64,000 nt of DNA from Tenrec ecaudatus (GCF_050624435.1 NC_134547.1:31037919-31101918), one strand, 5' to 3'. Shown: positions 33,060-45,813, numbered from the stretch's first letter. Notes: generated by a model from the sequence alone, not told the origin. Translations and numbers: made by a program.

Positions 33060-34100
33060 GGCATGTATGAACTGGGATCCTCGTTGTAACATATTATTTT
33101 CACTTCCTCTCATGTATTCATTGTCTGCCGCTTTGAAAATGAGCCAACTGCACACATTCATACAATTGCACCCACCAATACACCATTAGGAAAAAAATGG
33201 CATAGTGTCCAATAAATTGATATGTCTGATTTCATTTCTATCAAGTTAAAACTGAGCAGGTAAGGGATAAACACCTAAGAATGAAAACCAGTGAGCAGGG
33301 CGGGATGATTACCGTTGATGGACTGCCAGGGGGCTGGTGGCTCCAGGAGAAGGGGCGGTCATTGGGGACTGCTCGTTGTGTTTCTGGGGACCGAATGATG
33401 CTTCTGTGGAAGTTTGCCTTAAAATTATGATTCAAGTGATATACATATTATTTACATATGTTCTGCATTAAAAATATATCTATATTTCCCACAACCCAAA
33501 CATTGTGAGGTGATGTAGTCAACATGTTTGGAGCCAGCCAAATGATTCTGGGTGAGGAATTCTGGAGGATTTTGCCCCAAAGATCATTTATTCTGGTCTA
33601 AAAGATCCCTCTTTGTAGGTCTCTGGTTTGGGTAAAAGTCGCATCCTTCTGAAGGTATCAGTTCTCTCTCTTCTTTTTCCTGGGTGTTTATCTGATAGAA
33701 TGCCCTTACATGGTAGGGATCAGATCGTGCCAGATGAGTGTTTCTAACAACTTAACATAAAGGTCCTCTCCAACAGCTCCTGATTTCCCTGGAGGGATTT
33801 CATCCTCGAATGAAACCATCAGAGCCAGAAATCCAGGAACCACACCCAATGCCTCTCATGCTAGTAAAATGGACACTGAAAGGGTCCAGGCATAAACTAC
33901 ACTTAGTTTCCTTGTTAAAAAAGAAAGAAAAAAGAAAAACCTTCATGCCCTTTTTTGAGCCCATTAACTCTTCTCTTATTTAAACTAGAAATCTAAGCCA
34001 CTAAAACATCTGTTTCCATGGATCTATCATCTTAGAGACATGAAGTGGAGGAAAATTGGAGCTAGACCAAGTGACAGTCAGAAGTGACGCCATTAGAAAG

Positions 34101-34131
<31 letters not shown>

Positions 34132-34390
34132 GAACCCTCCCAGCTTCCCTTGGCTTGGGGAGGCATTTATTTCAGAGACCCGATGCAACATTAAATGAGA
34201 AGTTGACTAAATTCTTCCTGATGAAATAAAAAACATGTGCAATAAATTATTTCCATCAGAAGTTTAGCAAACCCTTTTTTATGTAGAAGAATACATGTAT
34301 ATAAATGTTCCCTCTCCACATGCAAGAATAACAGGACTTTCATCCAAATCCAAGTGCTTATGAGTATACATGTATTCATTAAACAAATAG
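33060..34390. other. intergenic, AT-rich, no gene recognised
   Basis: Contains short A/T-rich words and a (GA)n tract (34095-34133), but no supported gene. The block 34190-34390 is AT-rich with 'aaataaaaaacatgtgcaat' and may be an old repeat. Confidence 0.4.
34095..34133. repeat. (GA)n/(GAAA) simple repeat
   Basis: 'agaaagagagagaaag' units pass into pure GA. Confidence 0.9.
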
Positions 34391-34399
34391 AAAGCAAAT

Positions 34400-34600
34400 C
34401 AATCTCACTGCCATCAAGTCAATTCCATCTCGTACTGACCCTATGGGTCAGCCTAGAACGGCCTCTGTGGGATTCTAATAGTATAAATCTTTATGGGAAT
34501 GGAAGCCTTCTCTTTCTCCCAAGGACTGGCTGGTGATTTTGAACTTCAGACACTGGGGTTAGGAGCCCAATGTGCTATCTACGACGTCACCAGGGTTCCC
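34400..34600 (-). repeat. AfroSINE-type SINE, antisense
   Basis: 'tctcactgccatcaagtcaa', 'gaccctatgggtcagcctag', 'ccttctctttctcccaagga' and 'acgtcaccagggttcc' in order. Near full length. Confidence 0.9.
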
Positions 34601-34879
34601 ATGAATGTGCATAGGTAAAGACATATGCTCAAAACTGCACGCACGTGTGCCTCGGTGGAACACAGGGAAATGCCCTTTAGGTTGTGGGTAGCTGTGTGTG
34701 TGTCTGTGGGTTAGATCCCATGAAAGAATTCAGGATTCCAATGGAATTACCCCATGGCTGAACAATTACAGAACAGCTGCATCCTCCGAACAAAATGACC
34801 TTTTCATCAAGTTACAAAACATGAAAGGTTAAAGAATGTTTGAAAGGAAGTTAATACTTCTAAAACATTAGGACAATTG

Positions 34880-35285
34880 CCATCCTTCCATTTCAGAGAG
34901 GGGACCCTGGATGAGAGGGCGTTGCTGGCGGCATTTAGTTGCCTCACGGGCTTGGGCTCCAAACCATGAATGAACCTGCCTCCTGAGGAGGCGAGAGGCA
35001 GCGAGCTCAAGCAAGGCACCCTTGGCAGGCTGGCTCCTAATTGCAATTTTGAAGTCACATTTCTTCCTCCTGTGAGTAGCGATAGCAAAGAGAGCAAATC
35101 AATGAGCGTGTCAGATTTTCCCAGCTCCTAGTTTCCGTCTGACCTGGATGGTGCAAATTCCAGCCGCTACTAACAGGGAAATTGAAATATCAGCGCAGCT
35201 CCTCACCATAGGCCTGCCTCTAATGAGCTCACAGAGCGGCTGGGAGAACCGCCTTATTAGCCCTGCATGTCTACTCCTCTGAGGA
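34880..35285. promoter_or_regulatory. candidate conserved non-coding element
   Basis: A repeat-free block about 11 kb upstream of the start codon. Words such as 'ctcctaattgcaattttgaa', 'agagcaaatcaatgagcgtg' and 'ggcctgcctctaatgagctc' carry TAAT/ATTA-type cores. The 96-codon - strand frame covering part of it lacks splice signals. The regulatory role is inferred from texture. Confidence 0.35.
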
Positions 35286-35539
35286 AGTCAGGAGGCCTGG
35301 GCCCTACCTTCAGGGGCTCTTCCCCATCCTTTCATTAGCCCCCATCCCAGGGACCCCTTGCTTCCAGGGCGCCACTTAGAAGCCTTTGTCTTCAGGGATG
35401 CATGACCCAGCAGCTCTCCCCACAGTGACTTGGCAGGGGCGGTGGCGGGGTGGGCTTGGCATCTTGGATGGTCTCCTTGGCTGCTGTATGCAAAGCCAAT
35501 GCCTCCCAAAGGACCTCTGCTGCTCCTCTTTCCCTGACG

Positions 35540-35625
35540 AAGGAGCTGGGAAATGACTTGCCCAGGGACACACAGCCGCTACTGCTACTAGTGCGTCTTT
35601 CTTACCGGGCTCTGACTCCCAGCAT
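35540..35625 (+). repeat. MIR fragment
   Basis: 'aatgacttgcccagggacac' followed by 'acagccgctactgctactag' and 'accgggctctgactccca' is the MIR core. Confidence 0.7.
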
Positions 35626-35757
35626 GCAGCTCCAAAATGGGGGTGGGGTGGGGGGTGGAGGCAAGCAAGGGCTTTTAGGTGCATGTCCAACTTTTAGCAA
35701 ATGTTTCTCTCAGGGACGTCCTACTAGGCATGGAAAATGGGAGAGTGCTGTCCTGTT

Positions 35758-35850
35758 TTAGAGATGAAGGAATGAGGCTCAAATAGTAAGGCTTTGCGAC
35801 CTGCTCAAGGTCACTTGGCTAGAGACTGTGGGTGCACACCTGCCTGCAGG
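35758..35850 (+). repeat. MIR fragment
   Basis: 'gaaggaatgaggctcaaata' followed by 'gctcaaggtcacttggctag' matches the conserved MIR region ('cccaaggtcacacagctag' in the consensus). Confidence 0.75.
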
Positions 35851-36559
35851 CAGGGCCCCGCTGCCCACCATGCATGCACAAGTACAGGCACACGCAGGGC
35901 AGACCTGGATCTGTGTGTACCGCTCATGGGACTGATCTCCAAAGATAAAGGATGCACTTGCTTTTACCCCCTCCTCCTCCCCTTTCCAGTTTCTCCTGGA
36001 TGCTGGGCTGGTGCCGAAGTGCTCATCTCATGCTCACTCCCCTTTCCTACTTTCTTGGTCTCCCTAGCCCCCTCACCCCCAAGGCTGCGGTGTCCTTGAG
36101 AGAGAGCAGCTTGCATTTCTGGACATTTGAGTCAGGAGAGACTCCCTCCGTGGCAGATGTCACTGTTCGGAGCTAACTCTGGTCCATTTTGGGGTCTCAT
36201 TCTTCAGGGTCAACAAATGAAACCTAAGGCGAAGAAGGGTTTGGAGCTGGTCATGCACTCCAAAGCAGGTCACCCTGCCTTCTCAGGAACTCTCCCTCCT
36301 ACTGAGACCAGCTCCCTCCTTAGTGGAAGACCCTGGCCCCAGCCCTACAAGTCAACTGGGCCGGAGGTTTTGCTTGGAGGGAGGAGGGCTCTCCTGTGCC
36401 TGAACCTGGCTGTCTTCTAGCTGCTTCCAGTGCACTCCCCCCAGCCCTGCGGGGCCCCTAGAGCACCCCAAAGGATGCCATGACCTGTGTATGGATTAAG
36501 CCTCATTCACTGGACCCTATCCTTCCCCATCTTGGATCTAAGAATATTACCTAGGGAGT

Positions 36560-37920
36560 CATCGAAAGCCAACAGCCTCTCTCAAGTCTGCATGTAACGG
36601 CCGCGGTTCTGCTGGTGCCATTACGTTGTGTGGGTGAGTTCCCGGGTCTCTGCCGAGGGCTGGGACTAAGCCGGTCTACAGAAAGGTTTGAGAGGGCAGG
36701 CGGGCGGGTGGGCGGGAGCCCAGACTTCCGGCCCAGTGGGCCCCACCAACGCCTGGGAGGAGATCAAACGCTGTCTGAGGCAGTGGTTGGCTAGGAGGAC
36801 GTGGAGCCTGAGCCTGGCTGAGAAGGAAAAAGACGGGGGCGGGTGCTTTACTCCCTTGCAAAGTCAATTGCACTTCAAAAGAAAACATTAAAAATGACCC
36901 GTGGGGGGTCTGGCCGGAAGCTGCTTGAAGGGTAGGCAAACCATCCTGCGCCAGGTGGGCGGTCCTGAGCCTGACGGACTTTGGCTGATCCTCAGGGCCA
37001 CAGGCCAGTGTCCAGAGAGCCAGGACCTCGGGGCGGGGCGGGGCCAGCTTGCCAGGTCCTCTATGCTGCTGCAGTTCCCAGCACCCTGAAGTCTTCTCTC
37101 CAAGAACCAGTTCAAACCCCCGACCGCCACCCCCCTTCTCGGTGCTCACGCCCCCCTGGCACACCTTGCACACTTTCCAGGAGCTCCAGTCCGTCCACCC
37201 GGAGACTGCTTCCTAGTGTAGCTTCTCGGAGACCTGCTGTGGCGGCGGCGCCCAGGGGAGCATCCCCGAACGGCTGGCTCCCGCCGGCCTAGGCCAGCAG
37301 ACTTGCTGGGTGCCTGCTTTTCTTCCTGGGAAGACCAGTGGAAGTTTTGTGCCCCGCCCCCCGGGGGGGGGGGCGAAGGCCTGGGGCGCCCCACCCCCAC
37401 CTAGTTCCTGGCCAAGGTGTGTTGGGGGGCGGAGGGGGGGCGCATGGTACTTGGCACAGGACATGTTGAATAATCATCTTCGCCTGCCTCCGCATTTCAA
37501 AAATGGGGTGCTTTGAGGAAAGAGGAGGTTAGCTAGCTGCCTGCTGTGGGCACTAGGCTTGTCTTGAAGGCCTTGAACCCAGCAAACAGTCTGATCTGCC
37601 TCGGTGGGGAGGTGTGGGCGTGTTTGATAACCCAAGAGAGGGTGTTAGAGCCAGGGGCTAGAGTCCTCCCTAAGCCCGGCTTAGTATCACCGCCCCTCCC
37701 CGCAGGGCGTGCACACGGCTGTCCGCCCGCCGGTGCGCGCGTCCTCCGCCCGTAGGAAGCGTGCAGCGGCCGCTCTGAAGTCCCCGAGTGTGGGTCCCCG
37801 CGCGCCTGGAGCCGCGATCTCCCCGGACCTGGCGCCTGGGCGGCCGCTCCTGCGCGCGCCTCTAGGGGGCGCGGATGGAGAGGTGCGCCCGCAGAGGGAT
37901 CCCCAGGGACTCAACCCCTA
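36560..37920. other. GC-rich upstream region with CpG-rich stretches
   Basis: GC content and CpG density rise from about 36.6 kb. Features are 'ggggcggggcggggcc' GC boxes at 37030-37046, a long G-run near 37361-37372, and CpG clusters at 37690-37900. No coding signature is credible, and overlapping frames in all phases reflect composition. It may be a secondary CpG island or the CpG-rich edge of an upstream element or alternative promoter. Confidence 0.4.
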
Positions 37921-37924
37921 ACCC

Positions 37925-38225
37925 AGGGCCTAATTTGAATATTTCCTTGGCTGCTGCCAGTCTGGTCAATTTATCATGCAAATGCCGGTGCCCTCCGCGC
38001 CAGAGAGGAGCCACGGCCTGCGCAGGAGAGCGGCGCCCGATTGGTGGCCGAGACAGAGGCATTTGTAATATTTTTCTTTAGGTATTAAGAGTCATTTACC
38101 AATGCCATCGCCGCAACTCCAGGTACTGAATCACGGGCCACTTAAAAGGCTTTTATTGGCAGCTTTGAAACTTCTCCACATGTTATTTTCTTTGAAACCA
38201 AGCGTCAGCCTATTTCTGATTAGCT
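37925..38225. promoter_or_regulatory. candidate conserved enhancer-like element
   Basis: A sharply bounded AT-rich block sits between GC-rich neighbours. It contains 'cctaatttgaatatttcctt', 'caatttatcatgcaaatgcc' (an octamer-like ATGCAAAT at 37977-37984), 'gcatttgtaatatttttctt' and 'cttttattggcagctttgaa'. An inverted CCAAT ('gattggtgg') lies at 38039. It is about 7.6 kb upstream of the TSHZ3 start codon. Regulatory function is inferred. Confidence 0.45.
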
Positions 38226-41200
38226 AGGTCCCCACCTAAAAGCCTGCAATGTCCTTGGATCCCCCTCGGGTCTGGGGTCTCCGTGGCCACCCACTCGCCG
38301 CCTCTCTGAACAGGACTCCCAGCGCTTTGGGGTTCGCGCTCCCGCAGCACATCCGAAATGAAAAACCTTCCCGAAGAAGTCTTAACTGAAAAGAGGCTGG
38401 AGACGAAGGGGAAAGGTGACGCAGAGGTGAAAGGAGGTGGGAGAAGAAAAACAAGACAACAACAACAACGGATGGGAAAAGCGAAATCCTGGCAGAACGG
38501 TAAAGGCAGCAGGTCTTCCGGGCTGAGAGGCAGGGCAGCCACGGGGATTGTGGACTGTTTTCGTGCCCTGCCACCGCGGAGCCCAGCAGTATCCTGCGTC
38601 CCGCCCGCCCGCCTCGGGCTGCCGCAACACACGCCTATTCACCAAGTGTCTAGAATTTTAAAAAGACGAAAAAACAATAACGAGGTCCCAACCTGCTATC
38701 AGCCCAACTGAAAATTAGCGCCGGGTCTTCCCCGTTTGGAAAAATCTGGGACCCAAAACAAAACCGAAACGTGCAAGACAGAAAAAAGGACCAAGCTAAG
38801 AAAATCGCAAAGAAAAAAAAGGCACTCGCCCCGTCTTGTAAATGTCTTGGCCAGTTAATGAGGTCACCAGGGCTGAGGAAGCCAGGCTGTGCGGGCTGCC
38901 AAGCCGAGCCGGGTTGGATTGGGGAGGAGCGCGCTGCTCCGCCCGGGTCCTGCGGTGCCCAGACTCAACACCGCAGCTCACGCACCCGCGTGGGGAGAGG
39001 TGGGCACCTCTGCTTCCCAGCTAGCAAGGAGCTGCTAGCTCCCCGCCAGCGCCGAGCCCCAGGGTGGAGGCGGCTCTGTGTCTAGAGTTATTTTTCCTTC
39101 AAAGCTGTGCTCCCTCCAAATCATTTCACCCAGCAGGGGGAAAAATACTCCAAACAACCGAACACGTTGAATCCGGGAACTTCCCGCGCAAACCAAGTGG
39201 ATGGGTAAGGGTGACATTGCGTCTGACAAACCGGGTTTCACACTGGTCTGTCCTCCAGAGACAGAAACACAGACACTTAAAAAAATCTTCCGTTTAATCT
39301 TCTTTCCGGCTCCTAAGAAAGTTTTTTGAAAGTTCGGCAAATGTTTGGGCAGAGGGAGGAGGGAACCTAAGCAGGGCTTGGGCACACCAGAAGATGAGTG
39401 CCTGCTGGCACTCCTATGTGAGGGGCTGGGAAGGGAGAGGAAACCCCAGCCTTGGTTCAGAGGAAACCAGAGAGAGCGGCCACCCCCAAACACACAGGGA
39501 AGGAGTGGCTGCTGGTAGACCAGGTTCCTCCCCTGGCAACCTTCCTCCTTCCTCTAATTAGAGCTTGGTTTTATTTTTTTTCCCTTTTAAAATCCTCCTG
39601 GAAATCCAGATCTGCAAAAGCAAGGCATCAAGGAGGGGCACCTGGCTAGCCCACTATCCCCTGTAGGTGAATCAAGTCAGCTCCCAGCTTAGTGTCCATG
39701 TTGCTTTGCCATGTTCTGGCATTTAGGGCTCTGCTTCGGCAAGGAGACCTTTCTGAAAGCGACAGCTACAGGACTGGCTCGGAAGGTGGGGAGTCAGCTA
39801 GTCCAGGTAGAAAAGTCTGGGGTGCAGTGGGCTTAGCCAGTAAACTGTGCCCATACCTCTGTGCCCCAATCCACAAGAAATTGACAAAGTAGGGTGCACT
39901 GGACTGGCAGGGCAGGGCATGTGTGAGTGTGTGAATGCTGGGGTTTGGGGAAAGGAGGGAAGGATATGCCAGGACCAAGCACTTCAGGAAGCCTGGGCAC
40001 CAATACTTGGTTGATGATGCACCCGGATTTCTTCAAGGATTGCCCCTTCCTGTTCACTTCCACGCTTGCCTGAAACAGTTCCCAGAGGCACCACAGAAGT
40101 GGCGCTAATATACCACTCCGATTTTCTAAGGTTTATTTTACGTCAAAACTGTAAAAGTTCTTGGGAGAATTTACAGACAAAACATCTGGTTCGTTAAAAC
40201 AAAGCTACCAGGGGTGTGTGTGTGGGGGGGGGAGGGGGGGAGGCGGTAAAAAAAGAGAGAGAAACAAACTTCGCTGGTGTGTGAATGCAGTTTTAGAGGG
40301 CAATTTCCTGCCTGAGATGGGCCTGGTCCCAGCCTCTGAGTCAGTCCTCAGAGGGTTCCAAATGCCCAGGTCCTCTCCTGGCTGAGATGGGCCAGTGGCG
40401 GAAGATCACTTCCCATGCACCCTCCACACTGCCTAGTCCAGACTGCAATACGGGGAGGTGTGGCAATGGAGAAATCCTGACCCAGCTTTGGGAAGACCCA
40501 TAGGATGGGTCTTGGTGGGCCCTCCTAGTGCTCTCACTTTGCTCTGGTTCCCCAGGAGCCCATTCCAAGAGATCAGCCCTCAAGCCCAAACACTGGGGAG
40601 GAAGGAAGCTCCTTCAGGAGGCTCCAGCCTCTGGGGTCAGGGTTTGGAGACTTGGGCTGCTCCTGGAACTGAGGTTTCTAGGATTCCTTTTACCCCAGTG
40701 GCCATCCCAGGTGAAGCCACACCTCAGGCCCTTTGTCAAGTGGCTTGTCACACATTGCTCTCAAGCTCCACCTACACAGAAATGTAGGCTGCCTCCAGCC
40801 AAGGGCATGGCTCTTCTTTCAGCTCTGTATTTCTTCACTCCTGCAGGCCCTATTGCAACCGAAGCCCTGGTCCCGTGGCTGCTGTCGCCATCTCCTCCGA
40901 TTGGGTAGGGCACTGGTTAGCAGGGCACAAGGGCTCCCTGGACTGCATGGACCTGCTTAAGCTCACCTGGGACTAGGGTCCGCAACTTGTGGACTTTTTG
41001 CAAGATGGAGTCTGATGTTAACTCCCACTCTGAACAAGTGCAGGGCTTGCTACTGAATGCAGCTCAGAGCCCTGCTGTGGAGAAAGAAGCTTTCAATGGG
41101 CCAGAGGCACAATCTTGGGTGGAGGGGGTGCCAGGAGTTTTCTTCCAGGGCTCCTGGGGATGTTTTCAGCTCAAAAAGGTGACTGACTTCCCAATCTCTG

Positions 41201-41910
41201 CGGTGAGCCACCTGGCCAATTGTGAGCTCTCATTACCTCTGAGGGCAGTTCACTGAGTTTCCCCACTGCGCTTGGCCTAAATGTCCTCCTCTGATTTGTA
41301 GGGATTAAAGTAAAATTAATCAGGGAAACGGGGGACCTCCCAGAAATGGGAACATCTTCTTAGCCTAAGGATTTACTTTCCTGCATGACTCACATGGGTA
41401 AGTTACCAAAGTTCCTCCACAAGGGCAGATGTCTAAGGTTGCTTTTAAAAAGATATCTGCAACTCTTCCAAGTGAGGTGAGGAATTTCTACTCAGTGCCT
41501 CTTCCACCGAATTCTAGCTCCTCTACCAGGCGTGCCCGCTTTCACTGACTCGTTTCCTATGAAAAGCATTCCACCACTAAACCATTGGGCAAAGTCTGCC
41601 TCTTCGAGCGTAGATTCCTCGGGCCCACAGGAAGGAGCCCCAGCGAGCTTCTTAGAGGCAGTGGCAGGCTGCAGAGGAGCCCGGGTAGTGGTGCTGCCAA
41701 GTCCAGTGTGCCCCAGCAAGCCGAGCCCCTTTGGCTTAATCATTTGCACATCGCTGCCTGAGCAGCTGCTTGGGCTAAAACTCGCCTGCGCTTTGGCCTC
41801 AGAGGGGCAGGACCCAGCAGGGACCCGGATAGAAGGACTTGCAGTAGGGATCCAGCCAAACCCCGCTGCCCTGCCGGAGTGGATCCAGACCTCTAGCCAC
41901 CTTGTGGGGC
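38226..41910. other. upstream region, no gene recognised
   Basis: Unique sequence with no repeat until 41.9 kb. AT-rich islands at 38640-38870 and 40110-40210 ('taaggtttattttacgtcaa') could be regulatory. A G-rich simple stretch lies at 40217-40245. The minus-strand transcript of a bidirectional CpG-island promoter would run through here, but no spliced exon is visible. Confidence 0.35.
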
Positions 41911-41919
41911 CGTGTAAAC

Positions 41920-42080
41920 TGCCCCAGAGGGCTCCAAGGGTGTGGATCTCTAATAAAGCTGAGGGCACACCTCCTTCCCTTATCCTCCTTCCCTTATCCT
42001 CCGCAGGGGCTGGTGGATTTGAACCACTGACCTCTTGGTTAGCAGACACACGCTTCAACCACTGTGCCACCAGTGCTCGC
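41920..42080 (-). repeat. AfroSINE-type SINE, antisense, 3' tail missing
   Basis: 'gagggctccaagggtgtgga', 'ctggtggatttgaaccactg' (inverted box B), 'cctcttggttagcagacaca' and 'actgtgccaccagtgctcg' (inverted 5' end). It is the last SINE before the CpG island. Confidence 0.9.
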
Positions 42081-44726
42081 AGTCGGGATTAAAATTAGGT
42101 TTAATGTCAGGTACAGCCGCCCTTGCAAATGTTTAAGGATTTGCCCCCCCAAGTGTTTTGCCTTAAATTGATGGGGAAGGGTGGGGATGGGTCAGTGATT
42201 AAAAAAAAAAAGGCCTTTAAGCCCATCTGACAGATCAGGGGCAGGTGTGCTGATGTTTACTGAGCAGCGGGTGGGAAGGCTGGGGGGTAGGGAGAGTCAG
42301 GAGCAAGAAGCAAAAGCAGGAGGTACCTGCAGCTGCTGCCCAGGTCACATGTCTCAGAGCAGTGGCACGAACCCGCACAACCCGAGTTTCCCTAAGATAC
42401 TGCCCTGTCCTCTCTCTATAAGGAGCACGTGAATGACCCAAGTCCGCCCGGCAGGCTGTTCCATTTCTACCTGAGCGGAACTTCAGGTTCTCAGGTGGGA
42501 CTCTGGGAAGGTTTCCTCCTCCCCCCCCACCCCGCCCCCATCTCGGGGCACAGAACCATCAGGCTGAGCCAGGCGGTATTTCCGCCGGAGACCTGGTTTA
42601 GGATCTGCCTAGCGACCCGAGGCACTGGCTGCTCTCAGGTTCAAGCACATTCAAGCCCCAGCATCCAGGTAGCTTCCCGGTTCACACAGTGCTAAGAGAG
42701 CAGCTTAAAGAAACCTCCTTCCGTTCTATCCTCTGCCACACCCAGTCGACAGAAGCTGGGTAGAGAACTGGGCATAGTAAGTAACTACTCCATCCCCCTC
42801 CATCTGGCCCACCTCTAATATGTCCTGCGAAACTGTACATTTGGGGGGTCCCGATTTTAAGAAGGGTGCGGTTGGCCAAAAGAACATCTGAGGTTCCAGG
42901 CAGTGCCAAGCCCGGCGAGAGCCCAGCTCGAGTGGTTCGCAGTATGCACTCCGAACAGCCCGTGTTGTGCGTGACGGGCTGTCGCCAGGATGTGCAGCCC
43001 CTTGACACTGATGGATGCGCCAATGGTTGGACGGACAGATGTTAGGGGCGGATCGCCCAGGGCTCTGCCACTGAGCGGGGGAGGGCGAGGCAGCGATCGG
43101 GCAGCAGCGGCAGATGACACGGAGACCCAAGCTCAGGCCTACGCCCGCAGGAGGTGGTGCAAGGGACGGAGGTTGGAAGGGCAGCCGGGGGCCAGCTCCG
43201 AGAAGGGGGAGCGGAGCGTCGAGTCTGGAGAGCAGTCTGCCTCCGGTGCGCGGTGCCCAGCGCTGCGCACTCACCGCCAGCAAGCGAGCCGAGGTGGGCG
43301 CTAGGCATTGGAGGGTGACCCGGGGGCGGCGGGAGCTGGCCTGGCGCGGCGCCGCCTGTCCTCTGGGTGAGAGCCGCTCCGCACGAGGCCGCCCGCGGCA
43401 TCTACCAACTCACCGTTTCCTCGCTCGCAAGAAGCGTCTCGTGCCCCACGGCCGCGTCTCCCGGGCCTGGCGCAGCCGCCGCTCGGGCCTCTGCGGCGAC
43501 AGACATCCGCCGTGCGCGGCGCCCCCGCCCGAGTCCGCGCTGCACGCCCGCGGGAACCCCGCCGCAGCCCGCCTCCGGCTCCGGGCCCCGCCTGGGGTCC
43601 GCGCCCGCAACTCCCAGAGCCCGTGCGCGCTCGAGCGCGGGAGGCGGCTTTATAGCCGGGAAGCCGCGGCGGCCCATCTGCATTCAGGGAGGTGTCTGGA
43701 CCCAGCCCAAGCCCGCGGGCCGGGGGCGAGCCGGGCTGTTTGATCTTCCCGGCGGGGTGCTATCTCGGTCCCCCGGTCTGGAAGAAAAGAAAGCACGCCA
43801 GTGAACTTTTCAAACAAACTTGCCAAAACCGCCCCAAAGGGGGGATTTTTTAGAAGAGGGGAAGGAGCCAGCGAAGAGGGTGGAGGAGACTAAAAGAAAC
43901 CTAAGTGGGGGGGGGCGGTAGAGAAGAAGCCGAAGGCAGGGGTCGGTGGCTCCCCGGGCGCTGGCGGCCAGTCCCAGGGCGCGGGCGGGGGGCTAGCCCG
44001 CGCCGGGACCGTGAGTGGCTGGCCCGTAGGTGCGCAGGGGCCCCTGGGGCGCGTCCTGGCGCAGCGCCGCCTCGGGGACAGTGGGCCTGGCGGCCGCCCC
44101 CGCGCCCCAGCCGCCGCTGCCAGGCAGCGCCCGAAGCCGGCCTCGCCGCGGCCGCCCCATTCCCGGCCCGAGAGCTGGCCCAGGGAGACGCAATCGAGCC
44201 CGCAGCGCATCGATGTGCCGCCGCCCGCGCGGCCGCCGCTCGGGCTCCGCCGCCGCCGCCGCCGCTCGGGGGTCGCCCCCTTGAGCATCAGCCCACCCGC
44301 GCCTAGCCATCCCCCGCAAGTGAGTTCCCGTCGCCCTGCCGCCGGTGCAGCCCAGCCAACTCCTCCTCTTCGCAGCCCGCCGGCTCGGCCCGTCAGCGCT
44401 CCTGCCACCCCAGTCACCCAATCAATAATCAATCCTCCTGGCCCCGGAGGAGCGGCAGGCCGGGCGCGGGGCGCGGCGGTCCTCGCTCGGGGGCGCCGGG
44501 GCAGGGGGATGGGCACGGGGGGAGCAGAGTGCCTGCCCCCGCCCGGGGCGCGCCCTCGTGCAGGCTGGCACCCGGGATGGGGCCGGGCCCCGGCGCCTAG
44601 GGGGCGCGGGGCGGGTGAGGGGGACCGCGGTCTTCCCAAAGTCAGGGGAGGAAACTTGGAGACTCCTCTTCCCACACCGACCCCTGGGGCGGGCCCGGGG
44701 AAAGTTTGCCCTGGAACGAAATTGGG

Positions 44727-45169
44727 GTAAGTGGCGGCTGCGGACCCCGGAGGAGGAGCCGGGGTGGCGCCGGGTCGGGGCGCGACCCCTACCCCCGCTC
44801 CCCGCGCCTCCTCCCCCGGGGGCAGCGGCGTCAGCTCCAAGGTCTTGGCGTTCCCAAGGGCCGCGGGCCCAGGCCCGGGGTCCACGGGCGGACTTTGGGG
44901 GCGAGCGGCGCGGGCAGGGCGAGGCTGCCGGGGGCGGCCCGAGGGGCGAGGCCAGAGGAGGGGACAGGGCGGGCGGGGGTCGCGGCCCGCCGGGGACGGG
45001 CTCGGCGGGACCGGTGCCGCGCTCCTGCCGGCGCGCTCGGGGCGGAGGCGGCGGGGCCGCGCCGGCTCCCCGGACTGGGCGGGGGTCTTCGGCAGGCCAA
45101 GGGCCGCGAGTGGGGGCGCGGCGCCCCCGCCGGCGGGCGAGTGACACGATCATCTCCTTTTCCTTTAAG
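44727..45169 (+). other. TSHZ3: candidate small 5' UTR intron
   Basis: A strong donor, 'ttggg|gtaagtgg' (GT at 44727-44728), and a strong acceptor, 'ctccttttcctttaag|ctt' (AG at 45168-45169), define a 443-bp GC-rich intron. If used, it would join a non-coding upstream exon ending at 44726 to the exon carrying the start codon. Both sites are + strand, upstream of the ATG and inside the CpG island. This is a prediction from splice motifs only. Confidence 0.4.
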
Positions 45170-45283
45170 CTTGCCTGTTGCCGCCGCCGCCGCCGCCGCT
45201 CCAGCCGCGCCGCGGGCCGGAGACTGGACCGCTGAGCCCGGGGCCGCGGCCGCCGCGGCGCGCCCCCCCCCCCCTGCTCCCCG

Positions 45284-45292
45284 ATGCTGTGA
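45284..45292 (+). CDS. two-codon upstream ORF in the inferred TSHZ3 5' UTR
   Basis: ATG-CTG-TGA is the only ATG that I find between 45170 and the start codon at 45814. If the leader begins at or before 45283, this minimal uORF would sit 521 nt upstream and could modulate initiation. Whether it is transcribed is unknown. Confidence 0.35.
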   Translation: ML

Positions 45293-45813
45293 CCCCGGGC
45301 CTGGGGGCGGGGGCCGGGCCGGACCGGCCGGGCGGCTCCGGCGCTCCTCCTCCCGCTCCTCCGTCCGCCTTCTCTGCCCCCCTCTCCCCGCCCCCCAGCC
45401 CCGAACCCAGAGCACCCCTTCAGGGGACGCGGGGCGGGGGGGGCAGGGCCGCCGCTCCTCCCCGCCCCCTCCTCCTCAGGCCTCTGGAGCGATTTGTCAA
45501 ACTTCCCATTCCGCCGGCTGCGCGGTCCTCCTCCACCTCCTCTGCCGCCGCCTCCCCCCGCGCTCCTCCCTCCCCGCGCCTCCCGCGCCCGCCCTCCTCC
45601 TTCCCTCTGCACGTTCGGGGATCGCGGCGGAGAGCGGAGAGGGGGGGACGCGGAGAGCTGGGGCGCAGCAGCATCCTGCAGGCGGCCCCTCTCCGGGGGG
45701 GAGGCTGAGAGCCGGCCCGCCTCGCCCCCCCCCCCGCAGGCCCGCCGCCCCTCCCTCCCTCGCAGCCCGGCAGCGGCGGTGGCGGCGGCGGTGGCAGTCG
45801 CCGGAGGAGCATC

